Of a stretch of DNA of 64,000 nucleotides, positions 46,706-57,708 are shown one piece after another. The notes under the pieces were generated by a model. It worked only from the letters and a program-made list of their open reading frames with translations, did not search any database and was not told the origin of the DNA. Location of the stretch: the NCBI RefSeq assembly GCF_004102025.1, contig NZ_CP025228.1, forward strand, positions 2,232,001 through 2,296,000. Reading direction: 5' to 3'. This DNA is from Actinomyces qiguomingii. Lineage in GTDB: Bacteria; Actinomycetota; Actinomycetes; Actinomycetales; Actinomycetaceae. Within the stretch, counting starts at the first letter, position 1; every line of letters starts with the position of its first letter. Both the position numbers and the translations under genes were made by a program.

Positions 46706-48423
46706 AGCCTGCCATGCCTGGCCGGGTCGCGTGTGCGCCGTCGCCGACGCCAGTACAGCGCGGCTAGCGCCGCGACCTCGAGTCCGGCCAGGAGCACCGC
46801 CCCGCCGACCTGCCCCGGCCAGGCGATGGATGCGCCCGGCAGGCGGGCGAAGGCACGGGCCACCAAAGCCAACCAGGCGCAGGACGCCGTCGCCGGCCAG
46901 GCGATCACCGCGGCGGCATGTGGGCTTAGCGGCGCGAGAAGGGCGGCGAGGATGCCGCACACGGTGGCCACGGGCACGGGCGGGGCGGCCAGCACATTCG
47001 CGGGCACGGACCACAGGCCGACCGTTGGGCGCAGCAGCACCAGCACCGGGGCACAGGCGATCTGGGCTACCAGTGGCAGGGCCGCCCCGGCCGCAAGTGG
47101 ACGCGGCAGGCGTCGCGCCAGCAGGGCCGTCAAGGGTGCGGCGCCGAGCAAAATACCGGCCGTGGCGAGCACCGACAGGGCGAAGCCGTAGTCGCGGGCC
47201 TGCCAGGGGTCGGCCAGGAGCAGCGCGATCACGCCGACACACAGGGCGGGAAGGGAGGCGGAGCGTCGTCCTGCGGCAACTCCGATGAGCATGACGGCGC
47301 CCATGGTCGCCGCCCGCAGCACTGACCCATCGGGACGTACGAGTATCACCAGTCCAGCCAGGACCAGGGCGCCGACGGCGGCGCGCAACCAGCGGGGTAG
47401 GACTCCCAGGCCGGCCAGCACCAGCCCCAGGACGATAGCCACGTGTTGTCCCGAGACGGCGGTGAGGTGGGTCATTGAGACTGTGCGCATGTCTTCGCGC
47501 ACCTGTGCGGGAAGGGCGTGATCGTCGCCGAGTGCGACTCCGGGCACCAGGGAGCGGGCGCCGGCCGGCCAGGTCATGCGAGCTCCAGTCTGGGAGCTTG
47601 TCGAGGCGGGCTCCTTCCCGACGGCGGCGCTGAGCCCGTCGCGCAGGGAGCCGACGGTACCGAGCATCCCGTTGGCGGGGCCGGTGACGCTCACGTCGGC
47701 ATTCGCGCCGATGATGGCGGCCTCGGCACTGCCTGGGGCGGCAGCCTGTAGACGCGCCTGCACACGCACGGGAGCACCCATGGGGATTGTGAGCCAGTCG
47801 GCACCTCCCAGCACGGTGGCCAACAACCTGGAGGGGGCGCCGTCGACGGTGTGGACGGTGAGCGTGGTCAGGACCGTGGTCGACCTGGCGGTGGCGGTGG
47901 CGCGCGGCGTACGAGTGACCGTACCGACTAGGATGACGGTGCGCCTCTCCCGGGCGGCGACGGTCAGCGGGTCGCGACTGCGTGCCCAGGACCCTGCTGA
48001 GGCGGCCGTAAGCACCGCCGTCACCGTCAAGGCCACCACTAGCAGTGAGGCCGTAAGCGAGCCGACGGCAGCACCATTGGGAGCATCAGCTCCGGGGCGA
48101 GGATCGTGCCGATGACGAGGCGGACGGAAACGGGCCGCGGCCAGGGCCAGAGGGATCGCCGCCGCAGCGCTCACGCCAGCAACCACGGCAATCGGCATCC
48201 AGGGACGGGTCCCGTCCAGCCCGACAGCCCAGAAGGCTACCGCCCAGGCGCCGATGGCGGACGGGATCAGCCGCAGGTCGAGCGGCTCCGGGGCACTGTC
48301 ACGAATGGCGTGGCGGGCGCGGTGCCGTGGGGACAGGCGGCGCAGCGTTGCCGGATCGTCCCAGGGAGCGGGAGCGGTGCGATGAGTGCGTTGCTCGCGC
48401 GGTAGCTCGTGCGTGGAGCTCAT
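46702..48423 (-). CDS. comEC: ComEC/Rec2-type DNA-uptake channel protein, without metallo-lactamase tail
   Basis: A 573-residue polytopic protein. After a polar ~50-residue N-terminus and two or three helices comes the soluble ComEC domain (ILVGTVTRTPRATAT...), then the competence channel with the signature MTHLTAVSGQHVAIVLGLVL, PDGSVLRAATMGAVMLIG and LLLADPWQARDYGFALSVLAT, and helices to the end. The C-terminal beta-lactamase-like domain present in many ComEC proteins is absent: the protein ends shortly after the last helix. Starts and stops overlap comEA and holA by four bases each, so the three are one translationally coupled unit. Confidence 0.92.
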   Translation of the reverse strand: MSSTHELPREQRTHRTAPAPWDDPATLRRLSPRHRARHAIRDSAPEPLDLRLIPSAIGAWAVAFWAVGLDGTRPWMPIAVVAGVSAAAAIPLALAAARFRPPRHRHDPRPGADAPNGAAVGSLTASLLVVALTVTAVLTAASAGSWARSRDPLTVAARERRTVILVGTVTRTPRATATARSTTVLTTLTVHTVDGAPSRLLATVLGGADWLTIPMGAPVRVQARLQAAAPGSAEAAIIGANADVSVTGPANGMLGTVGSLRDGLSAAVGKEPASTSSQTGARMTWPAGARSLVPGVALGDDHALPAQVREDMRTVSMTHLTAVSGQHVAIVLGLVLAGLGVLPRWLRAAVGALVLAGLVILVRPDGSVLRAATMGAVMLIGVAAGRRSASLPALCVGVIALLLADPWQARDYGFALSVLATAGILLGAAPLTALLARRLPRPLAAGAALPLVAQIACAPVLVLLRPTVGLWSVPANVLAAPPVPVATVCGILAALLAPLSPHAAAVIAWPATASCAWLALVARAFARLPGASIAWPGQVGGAVLLAGLEVAALAALYWRRRRRTRDPARHGRL

Positions 48424-49205
48424 ACGGTCGCCTCATCCCGGAGGGCCTCGAGCTTGGCGGCGCCGATGCCGGAGACATTCGTCAATTCGTCTACGGAGGT
48501 GAAGGGGCCGTGGTCGGCGCGGTAGTCGACGATGCGTTGGGCCAGGGCGGGACCGATGCCGCTCAGTTTTTCCAGTTCGGCCGCGGTGGCCGTGTTGATA
48601 TTGATGCGGCCGTCGGTCGCTGCCGAGCCACCGCCGTCCGCCCCGCTAGAGTCGGCTGCATCACCCGTGCCGGTATCGGCCTGCCAGGTGGAGGTGTCCT
48701 CTCCCTGGTGCGGCACACGCACCTGCTCTCCGTCGGTCAGGATACGGGCGAGGTTGAGCTGGTCGGTGTCCGCGTCGGGCAGCACGCCACCAGCGTCGTT
48801 CAGGGCGTCTATGACACGTGCTCCCGCCGGCAGCACGACCACGCCGGGGGTGGCGACAGCGCCGGCCACGTGGATGACGATCTCTCCGCCCGCATCGGCC
48901 TCCGTGGGGGCCGCGGTGGCCAACGGGTCGGTTACCGGTAGGATCGCCGCGGCAGTGGCGTCATCGGCAGCGGTAGTCGTGGTGCGGACTTCCGGACCGG
49001 ATTGGGGCGCAACTAGAACGGTGCGCAGCGCCAGTGCCAACGCAAATACGACCAGGACAACTCCTAGGCCAATAGCTGCCCTGGGTGCGAGGGCGAGGCG
49101 CCGCGGACGCCGCACGGGCTCGGCCGGATCTGTGGAGCAGGCGATCCGTATGAAGTCTGCCAGGGGACGTTTGCCCAGCCGGTCCGCTACCCGCTTTCCA
49201 CTCAT
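48420..49205 (-). CDS. comEA: ComEA-type DNA-binding competence protein
   Basis: A 261-residue membrane-anchored protein: basic N-terminus, one helix (about 48-68, AAIGLGVVLVVFALALAL), a Thr/Ala linker, an SLBB domain (IVIHVAGAVATPGVVVLPAG), a Gly/Ser/Asp linker, and a C-terminal pair of helix-hairpin-helix motifs (ININTATAAELEKLSGIGPA and TNVSGIGAAKLEALRD). It is expected to bind incoming DNA outside the membrane and hand it to ComEC. ATG 49205 is chosen; a longer frame from 49304 adds 33 residues that lack family similarity. Confidence 0.93.
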   Translation of the reverse strand: MSGKRVADRLGKRPLADFIRIACSTDPAEPVRRPRRLALAPRAAIGLGVVLVVFALALALRTVLVAPQSGPEVRTTTTAADDATAAAILPVTDPLATAAPTEADAGGEIVIHVAGAVATPGVVVLPAGARVIDALNDAGGVLPDADTDQLNLARILTDGEQVRVPHQGEDTSTWQADTGTGDAADSSGADGGGSAATDGRININTATAAELEKLSGIGPALAQRIVDYRADHGPFTSVDELTNVSGIGAAKLEALRDEATV

Positions 49206-49313
49206 GCGTCGACGGTAGGGCGTCCGGTGCCCGTCCGTCTCGGCGCCTGTGGACACCACTGCCCAAGGCTGCGTCGAACCACGACTGTGGACGGCGGCGG
49301 GCACCCTATCGAG

Positions 49314-50144
49314 CTATCGCGGAGGATCCAGATGTGGGGCCACGACTATTCCGAGTGCACCCGGCCCCAGATGCACGCTGCTGGCCGGGTCGGCGGGGGA
49401 ACGCATGATGGACTCGACGACGGCGCCGGCCTCAACCATGGCATCGGCCAGGTCATTCTCCAGGGCGCGCCCGTCGGCAGGGTCGTCTCCGTAGTGCACG
49501 GCCAGTCTGACAGGCATGGCCGGCGGGCGGGGGCCGGTCAGCGCGGTTCCGCCTGCTGCGCGCACCGCCTGCGCGATCAGGTGACGGCGGGCGCGGGCGG
49601 CGCCTCGTACGGTCTCCACGACGCCGATCCCGTCCGGACCGATGGTCAGGATGGGGCGGATGCCCAGGGTTCCACCGACGAAGGCGGTGGCGCGGTCGAG
49701 CCTGCCGCCGCGACGCAGATGGGACAGGTCCTGGACCAGGAAGAACAGGCGGGATCGGGCGGCCGACTCACGGGCGCGGGCGGCACCCCGGCGGGCGTCG
49801 TCGGCCTCGGCGGCAGCCAGGGCAGCCAGCCCCAGTGCGCCGCCGGAGGCCCCGGAGTCCACCACGGTTACTGGTATGTCCTGTGCATTTAGTTCGCGCG
49901 CCGCCAGCTGGGCGTTGTCGACCGTGCCCGACAGAGCGGCCGCGACATGCAGGGCGAGGACCTCATCGCCGTGCTGGGCGGCAAGGCGATAGGCGTCGGC
50001 AAGCTCGGAGACCGACGGGCGCGCAGTCGTCGCCGCGCCGTCGTCGTCCTGTGCCACGTGAAGGGGGACGACCACGATACCGCGCGCCTCCGCGAGCGCC
50101 GGGGGCAGGCAGGCGGCCGAGTCGGTGACCACGGTGAGCGACAT
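49314..50144 (-). CDS. DegV family fatty-acid-binding protein
   Basis: A 276-residue DegV-fold protein; such proteins bind a fatty acid and in Firmicutes present it to a fatty-acid kinase. It begins MSLTVVTDSAACLPP, the usual DegV start, with HVAAALSGTVDNAQLAA, VVDSGASGGALGLAAL and SRLFFLVQDLSHLRRGGRL, and ends HLGPGALGIVVAPH. AGGAGG lies 14 bases before the ATG, which is rather far. No FakA-like kinase gene is nearby. It could be first in a transcript leading towards comEA, with a 108-bp gap. Confidence 0.9.
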   Translation of the reverse strand: MSLTVVTDSAACLPPALAEARGIVVVPLHVAQDDDGAATTARPSVSELADAYRLAAQHGDEVLALHVAAALSGTVDNAQLAARELNAQDIPVTVVDSGASGGALGLAALAAAEADDARRGAARARESAARSRLFFLVQDLSHLRRGGRLDRATAFVGGTLGIRPILTIGPDGIGVVETVRGAARARRHLIAQAVRAAGGTALTGPRPPAMPVRLAVHYGDDPADGRALENDLADAMVEAGAVVESIMRSPADPASSVHLGPGALGIVVAPHLDPPR

Positions 50145-50441
50145 GCCCGAAGCGTAAACCTCCTATGCCTTCATCCCGATGCCCGGCGAGGGCCGCCGGG
50201 GCGTGTCATGCCCGGCAGGTCCCGACCGCAGCGAGGGCGGGAGCGCTCAAATTCGACGGATCACCAAGCCGCCAACACTGGTAGCCGTCGGTCTCGGAAG
50301 AGGCGGGGGCATGCAGGGCAGGCTCCTCCGCGAGAGCCACGTCCATCACCACGCCGTAGTGGCAGAAATCAATCGGACCGCAACTGGCTCTTCCGGTTTG
50401 AGGTGTTGGCGGTGGCGGGTGTGGGCTCGGCCGGCTGCCGG

Positions 50442-50517
50442 CCTCGTACTTGGACCGGGTTACTGCGGTTGGACCGGGCTTCTGCGCTTGGACCGCGCTT
50501 CTGCGGTTGGACCGTCT
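50442..50517 (+). repeat. 19-bp tandem array, four units, forward
   Basis: Units of 19 bases start at 50442, 50461, 50480 and 50499, all carrying CTTGGACCG or GTTGGACCG (for example TTCTGCGGTTGGACCG). The reverse complement resembles the array starting 14 bases downstream. Confidence 0.8.
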
Positions 50518-50530
50518 GAGAGTGCGTTTC

Positions 50531-50634
50531 AGGTGGTCCAACGGCAGCCAGGTGGTCCATCCGCAGCCAGACGGCCCAACGGCAGCCAGGCGGCCCAACG
50601 GCAGCCAGACGGCCCAACGGCAGCCAGACGGTCC
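50531..50634 (-). repeat. 19-bp tandem array, five and a half units, reverse
   Basis: Units start at 50531, 50550, 50569, 50588 and 50607, typified by AGACGGCCCAACGGCAGCC. Read on the minus strand each contains CTGCCGTTGG, like the forward array. Confidence 0.85.
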
Positions 50635-50912
50635 GGGTGCGGGGGTGCTGACTCGGGCAGGTGCGGTTGCCTTGGACGCCGGCGCACCCAAGGTCAACGA
50701 TCAAGATGCCCTAGACCGCGGACGTCGCCGGCACGGCCGGCAGCCGGGCCCGGCCTGGCTGTGGGCCGGGCTGGCCTGCGCGCCCGGCTGGGCCGCGGGC
50801 CCGGTTCATCGTCAAAGACGTCCCAGCCGATCGGACAAGGGGGGCCGGTCGGCGACCAGACGCCCTGGCCTGCTTACCGCATCAGGGCGGTAGGCCGGCA
50901 GCTGGGAGCCAA

Positions 50913-51035
50913 AGTGTCCAGAATCGGCACTAACACCCCGCCTGTGCCGGCAGGCGCCCACGGATTCGTTGGAATCATGCGGATCTAGTGAGCGGCGCCG
51001 GACGGGGGTCCTCGTTTGTGCCGAATCTGGACACT
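50913..51035. repeat. 18-base inverted repeat pair enclosing about 87 bases
   Basis: AGTGTCCAGAATCGGCAC (50913-50930) and GTGCCGAATCTGGACACT (51018-51035) are reverse complements at 17 of 18 positions. It could be a small non-autonomous mobile element or a regulatory repeat; I see no flanking target duplication. Confidence 0.6.
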
Positions 51036-51060
51036 TCCCCCGCCCCGCCGGCCCCCACCA

Positions 51061-51148
51061 ACCGAACTCGATGGTTATATCGACCGAACTCGATCGTCAT
51101 TTCGACCGAACTCGATGGTTATATCTACCGAACTCGGCGGAGAATTCG
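51061..51148 (+). repeat. 22-bp tandem repeat, four units, upstream of the DUF853 gene
   Basis: Units begin at 51061, 51083, 51105 and 51127, each starting ACCGAACTCG; the first reads ACCGAACTCGATGGTTATAT plus two bases, and the last is degenerate. Same family as 32025-32091 but in opposite orientation. It ends 22 bases before the ATG at 51171. Confidence 0.85.
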
Positions 51149-51170
51149 CGCGGGCGCATACGATGCGGGC

Positions 51171-53165
51171 ATGACGACTACCACACCGGACCCCGCCGAG
51201 CTCGCCCGTCTCAAGGCCGAAGCGGCACAGGCGGCTGCGGATGCCGCTGCCGCGAAGGCGGCCGCGGCTCAGGCGGCCCTGGAGGCTGCGCTCGCCGCCC
51301 AGACCGAGACCACCGCCGATTCCTCGCCCCAAACCATCGACGCGCCGGCTCAGCCGCAGGAGGACACCAACGCGGAACCAGCGGCCACGGAACCGGCGTC
51401 TCCCGGTCCACCGGCACCGCAGGACGCCCCGGCCGGGGAGCCGGAAGCAATGTCCGGCTATGCCGCACGCGTGCGAGACGGCTATGCCTTTTCCGGCCCC
51501 GTGTTGCCGGTGGGCACCTACCTGGACTACCCCAGCAAGGACGGCCCGGCCCAGGAGCCGACTGCGGAGCCCGCCCCGGTGCCCGGCGTGAACGTGGGCA
51601 TCCCGCTCGGTCTGCTCAATCGGCACGCCCTGGTCGCCGGCGCCACCGGCTCCGGCAAGACCCGCACGCTGCAACTGCTCGCGGAGGGGCTCTCCACGGT
51701 CGGTGTACCAGTATTCCTGTCCGATGTGAAAGGTGACCTGACGGGACTGGCGGAGGCCGGCGTCGTCTCCGAGAAACTCACGGCCCGTAACGCCGCCACC
51801 GGGCAGGCCTGGCAGGGGCGTGGCTTCCCGCTGGAGTTGTTCACGCTTGGCGACGCGCAGGGGACCGCTGCTCAGCCGGCCGCCACAGCGGGTGTGCCCG
51901 CCGGTACGCCTATCCGCACCACCGTCACGGCCTTCGGACCGGTGCTGCTATCCCGCGTGCTGGGCCTAAATGACACTCAGAGCTCCGCGCTGGAGCTTGT
52001 GTTCCACTGGGCAGATGCGCAGGGGCTGTCACTAATTGACCTGAAGGACCTGCGCAGCGTCGTAGATCACCTCACCAGCACGGAGCAGGGTAAGCAGGAG
52101 CTACGCGGCATCGGCGGGGTGTCCACCGCGACGGCCGGGGTGATCCTGCGGCAGGTTTCCGCCCTGGAGGCCGCCGGCGGCGCGGTCTTCTTCGGCGAAC
52201 CGGCCCTGGACGTACGCGACCTGCTTCGCACCGCTGCCGACGGCCGCGGCGTCATCTCCTCCCTGGAGCTGGCGGACATCCAGTCCCAGGGAAGGCTGCT
52301 GTCAACCTTCCTGATGTGGCTACTGGGTGAGCTGTTCGAGGTGCTTCCCGAGGTCGGTGACCCGGACAAGCCGGTTCTGGTGTTCTTCTTCGACGAGGCG
52401 CACCTGCTCTTCGACGGCGCCTCCAAGGCCTTCCTGGAGGCGGTTACCCGCACGGTCAGGTTGGTTCGCTCCAAGGGGGTCGGCATCGTATTCATCACCC
52501 AGTCCCCCACGGACGTGCCCGAGGCGGTGCTCGCCCAACTGGGCAGCCGCATCCAGCACGCACTGCGGGCACACACACCGGCCGATGCGACCAAGCTGAA
52601 GCAGGCCGTGTCCACCTTCCCGGTCTCACCATTGGATCTGCCGCGGGTGCTCACCGGCCTGGGGACGGGGCAGGCGGTCGTATCGGTGCTGGATGAGAAG
52701 GGCCGACCCGCGCCGGTTGCGCCCGTCGTCGTGAACACCCCGGCCGCGGTCATGGGTCCGGCCCAGCCAGCCACGATCCAGTCGTTGCTGACGTCCTCGC
52801 CACTGCTTCCCAAATACGCCGAAGCGGTGGACAACGAGTCTGCCTACGAGTTGCTGGCCAAGCGCGCCGCGCAGGAGGCCATCCGGGCCGAAGCCGCGCG
52901 CGCCGAGGCCGAAGCGCAGGCCGCTGCGGACAAGGCTGCGCAGGAGGCGGCCAAGGCACAGGCTAAAGCCGAGGCCCAGGCCGCCCGGGAGGCCCAGCGC
53001 ACCGCCGAGCGGCTGCAGCGTGAGGCAGAGAAGGCGGCCGAGCGCGAGCAGCGGGCCCGGGAGCGGGCGGCAGAACGGCGTCAACGCGAGGTGGAGAAGC
53101 TGATCGGCTCCGCCGGCCGCCAGATCACCCGCTCCATCCTGGGAAACATCTTGCGCGGCCGCTGA
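51171..53165 (+). CDS. HerA-like / DUF853 ATPase
   Basis: A 664-residue P-loop ATPase of the HerA/FtsK superfamily, DUF853 branch. An Ala/Glu-rich N-terminal coiled coil and Pro/Glu-rich stretch (1-~110) lead to the Walker A GATGSGKT (about 155-162) followed by FLSDVKGDLTGLAEAG, then Walker B VLVFFFDEAHLLFD (about 402-415), GIVFITQSPTDVP and LPRVLTGLGTGQAVVS. The C-terminal ~100 residues form another long Ala/Glu/Arg coiled coil before QITRSILGNILRG. Members are thought to act on DNA or as regulatory ATPases; no nuclease partner (NurA) is adjacent. ATG 51171 is chosen because upstream in-frame codons read through the 22-bp repeat. Confidence 0.9.
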   Translation: MTTTTPDPAELARLKAEAAQAAADAAAAKAAAAQAALEAALAAQTETTADSSPQTIDAPAQPQEDTNAEPAATEPASPGPPAPQDAPAGEPEAMSGYAARVRDGYAFSGPVLPVGTYLDYPSKDGPAQEPTAEPAPVPGVNVGIPLGLLNRHALVAGATGSGKTRTLQLLAEGLSTVGVPVFLSDVKGDLTGLAEAGVVSEKLTARNAATGQAWQGRGFPLELFTLGDAQGTAAQPAATAGVPAGTPIRTTVTAFGPVLLSRVLGLNDTQSSALELVFHWADAQGLSLIDLKDLRSVVDHLTSTEQGKQELRGIGGVSTATAGVILRQVSALEAAGGAVFFGEPALDVRDLLRTAADGRGVISSLELADIQSQGRLLSTFLMWLLGELFEVLPEVGDPDKPVLVFFFDEAHLLFDGASKAFLEAVTRTVRLVRSKGVGIVFITQSPTDVPEAVLAQLGSRIQHALRAHTPADATKLKQAVSTFPVSPLDLPRVLTGLGTGQAVVSVLDEKGRPAPVAPVVVNTPAAVMGPAQPATIQSLLTSSPLLPKYAEAVDNESAYELLAKRAAQEAIRAEAARAEAEAQAAADKAAQEAAKAQAKAEAQAAREAQRTAERLQREAEKAAEREQRARERAAERRQREVEKLIGSAGRQITRSILGNILRGR

Positions 53166-53316
53166 CCCTGGTAGTCACCAACGCCAAGTCCGGCACCGTT
53201 ATCGCCCCGTCGGCGACTTGACCGGGGCCGCCGCGTGGCTGTCGCGTCTGCACACGCTGCTGGCCGAGGCCCGTGTGCACGGCCCGACCGAGCAGCAGAT
53301 TCTCAACGCCGCCCCC

Positions 53317-56277
<2,961 letters not shown>

Positions 56278-56479
56278 CGCGGGAGTGCTCCCTCAAGGCT
56301 CGTGTGGATGGGGCGGGGCCGCGGTGCCGTCGGCGGTCAGGCCGAACGGCGCGCGGCCCCGTTGCTGCGGGACAGCCTATCCCCCGCCCAGCCCGCGGCC
56401 GGCGTCGGTCCGACTGGTGAAGCCGCGACGCCGGTCACGCCCAGCACCCTCATGGCGGGTGCGGGGGCCGGGATGCGTC

Positions 56480-56950
56480 TCAGGCGAGGGCCGGGGAGCC
56501 CAGGGATGCGGGCACGTTGCCGCCCCAGCCGTCCTCGCGCAGGCCCGCGCGCAGGCGCTCCATGGCGGCATCGAGCTCGGCGGCGGGCACGTCGGGGCGG
56601 GCGGCCGCGGGGGCCACGTCCGCCTCGGCACGGATGGGCAGCACGTGCAGGTGCAGGTGATCGACCTCGTAGCCGACCACCATTACGCCGGCGCGGGCGG
56701 CGTCGAACACGCGTGTCTGGGCGCGGCCGATGCGTTTGGCGATGACAGCCAGGTGGGCGATGAGTTCGTCGGAGGCGTCCACGTAGGAGACGACCTGCTC
56801 ACGCGGCACCACGAGCACATGCCCGTCGGTGTGGGGGGCGATCGTGGCGAAGGCAACGCAGATCTCATCGGCCCAGACGAAGCGTCCAGGGATGTCGCCT
56901 TTGATGATCTTGCTGAATACGGATGGTGCGGGGCTGGTTGTGTCGGTCAC
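56480..56950 (-). CDS. HIT family nucleotide hydrolase
   Basis: A 156-residue HIT protein. CVFSKIIKGDIP-type start (SVFSKIIKGDIPGRFVW), TDGHVLVVPREQ, and the histidine triad YEVDHLHLHVLPI are all present, so it should hydrolyse or transfer nucleoside monophosphate groups (Ap4A or AMP-derivatives). The GTG at 56950 is chosen because it gives a normal family length; the first in-frame ATG at 56971 would overlap the DtxR-family gene. It is the last gene of the VKOR-DtxR-HIT run, 17 bases after the regulator. Confidence 0.92.
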   Translation of the reverse strand: MTDTTSPAPSVFSKIIKGDIPGRFVWADEICVAFATIAPHTDGHVLVVPREQVVSYVDASDELIAHLAVIAKRIGRAQTRVFDAARAGVMVVGYEVDHLHLHVLPIRAEADVAPAAARPDVPAAELDAAMERLRAGLREDGWGGNVPASLGSPALA

Positions 56951-56967
56951 AGTCCCAGCGTAAATGA

Positions 56968-57708
56968 TCACTGTGGCCGCTTCACCGCTCCCCTGTGCTC
57001 CAAGAGCCAGAGGCTGCTGGCGGGAACGACGACGTCGGGCGCATCTTGAACCGAGGCGTCCCCATCCAAGGCGCGTACCACGGTTCGGACTGGGGTGTTC
57101 TCCGCGTTGGAACCCCCACCGCTGCGGCCCGCAACGATCACCCTCGTATCCAGCCCGATGCCGGCACAGGACAATTGCTTTAGAACATCGGGATCATCCT
57201 TGATGCGCCCCACGACACCCGATTGTCCTACTGTCAGAGTGTCCACGCAGCGCAGTTCAGGAACGATCACGCTGCCGTCCGCAGTCGGAATCGGATCTCC
57301 GTGCGGGTCTCGAACCGGGTGGCCGAGGGCAGCGTCTAGCGCGGCCAGCAACCGGTCGGAGACCGCGTGCTCGAGTACCTCCGCCTCGGCATGGACCTCA
57401 TCCCATTCGAAGCCGAGCGCCTCCACCAAATAGGTCTCCAGCAGACGGTGACGGCGCACCATGCCCTGGGCCAGCCGCCTCCCACGCTCGGACAGGGTGA
57501 CGGCCCGGTATGGGACGTGCTCCAGCAGCCCCGCCTCCACGAGCCGGGCCACGTTCTCCGATGCGGTCGAAGGCGCCACCCCCATGCGGCGCGCAAGTCC
57601 GGTAATGGACGCGCCTTTGCCGCCCCACTCGCTGGCCGCCCACACGGCCTTGAGGTAGTCCTGGGTGACGGCTGAGCCATCTGCGGAGGTCTCGGCGGCA
57701 GAAGTCAT
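56968..57708 (-). CDS. DtxR/MntR-family metal-dependent regulator
   Basis: A 246-residue regulator: an N-terminal winged helix (DYLKAVWAASEWGG, ITGLARRMGVAPSTASENVARLVEAGLL), a dimerisation/metal domain with RRHRLLETYLVEALG, DEVHAEAEVLEHAVSDRLL and HPVRDPHGDPIPTADG, and a C-terminal SH3-like FeoA domain ending VVVPASSLWLLEH. Such proteins repress iron or manganese uptake when metal is bound. The H-x-E-A-x-x-L-E-H element of the metal site is intact. ATG 57708 overlaps the VKOR stop by four bases, so it is co-translated with a redox enzyme; no metal transporter lies nearby. Confidence 0.93.
   Translation of the reverse strand: MTSAAETSADGSAVTQDYLKAVWAASEWGGKGASITGLARRMGVAPSTASENVARLVEAGLLEHVPYRAVTLSERGRRLAQGMVRRHRLLETYLVEALGFEWDEVHAEAEVLEHAVSDRLLAALDAALGHPVRDPHGDPIPTADGSVIVPELRCVDTLTVGQSGVVGRIKDDPDVLKQLSCAGIGLDTRVIVAGRSGGGSNAENTPVRTVVRALDGDASVQDAPDVVVPASSLWLLEHRGAVKRPQ

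Larger units (their letters stand above)
50145..51170. other. Gene-free, repeat-rich kilobase
   Basis: I find no credible coding region in these 1026 bases on either strand: the longer open frames are low-complexity and lack ribosome sites. The region holds two facing arrays of 19-bp units (50442-50517, 50531-50634), an 18-base inverted repeat (50913-51035) and a 22-bp tandem array (51061-51148), each listed separately. Confidence 0.75.

Noticed and set aside
50206..50988. Several open frames in the repeat-rich kilobase
   Set aside because: They translate the tandem repeats into low-complexity peptides in several frames at once and lack initiation signals.
51061..51148. CRISPR-like array
   Set aside because: Units of 22 bp are directly contiguous with no unique spacers, and no cas genes are present.
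50988..51170. Longer start for the DUF853 protein including the 22-bp repeats
   Set aside because: The extra residues are repeat translation; the ATG at 51171 begins the normal Ala/Glu-rich N-terminus.
53166..53316. Short gene or terminator between DUF853 and leuS
   Set aside because: Only weak pairing (CCAAGTC with GACTTG) and no plausible start codon with ribosome site were found.
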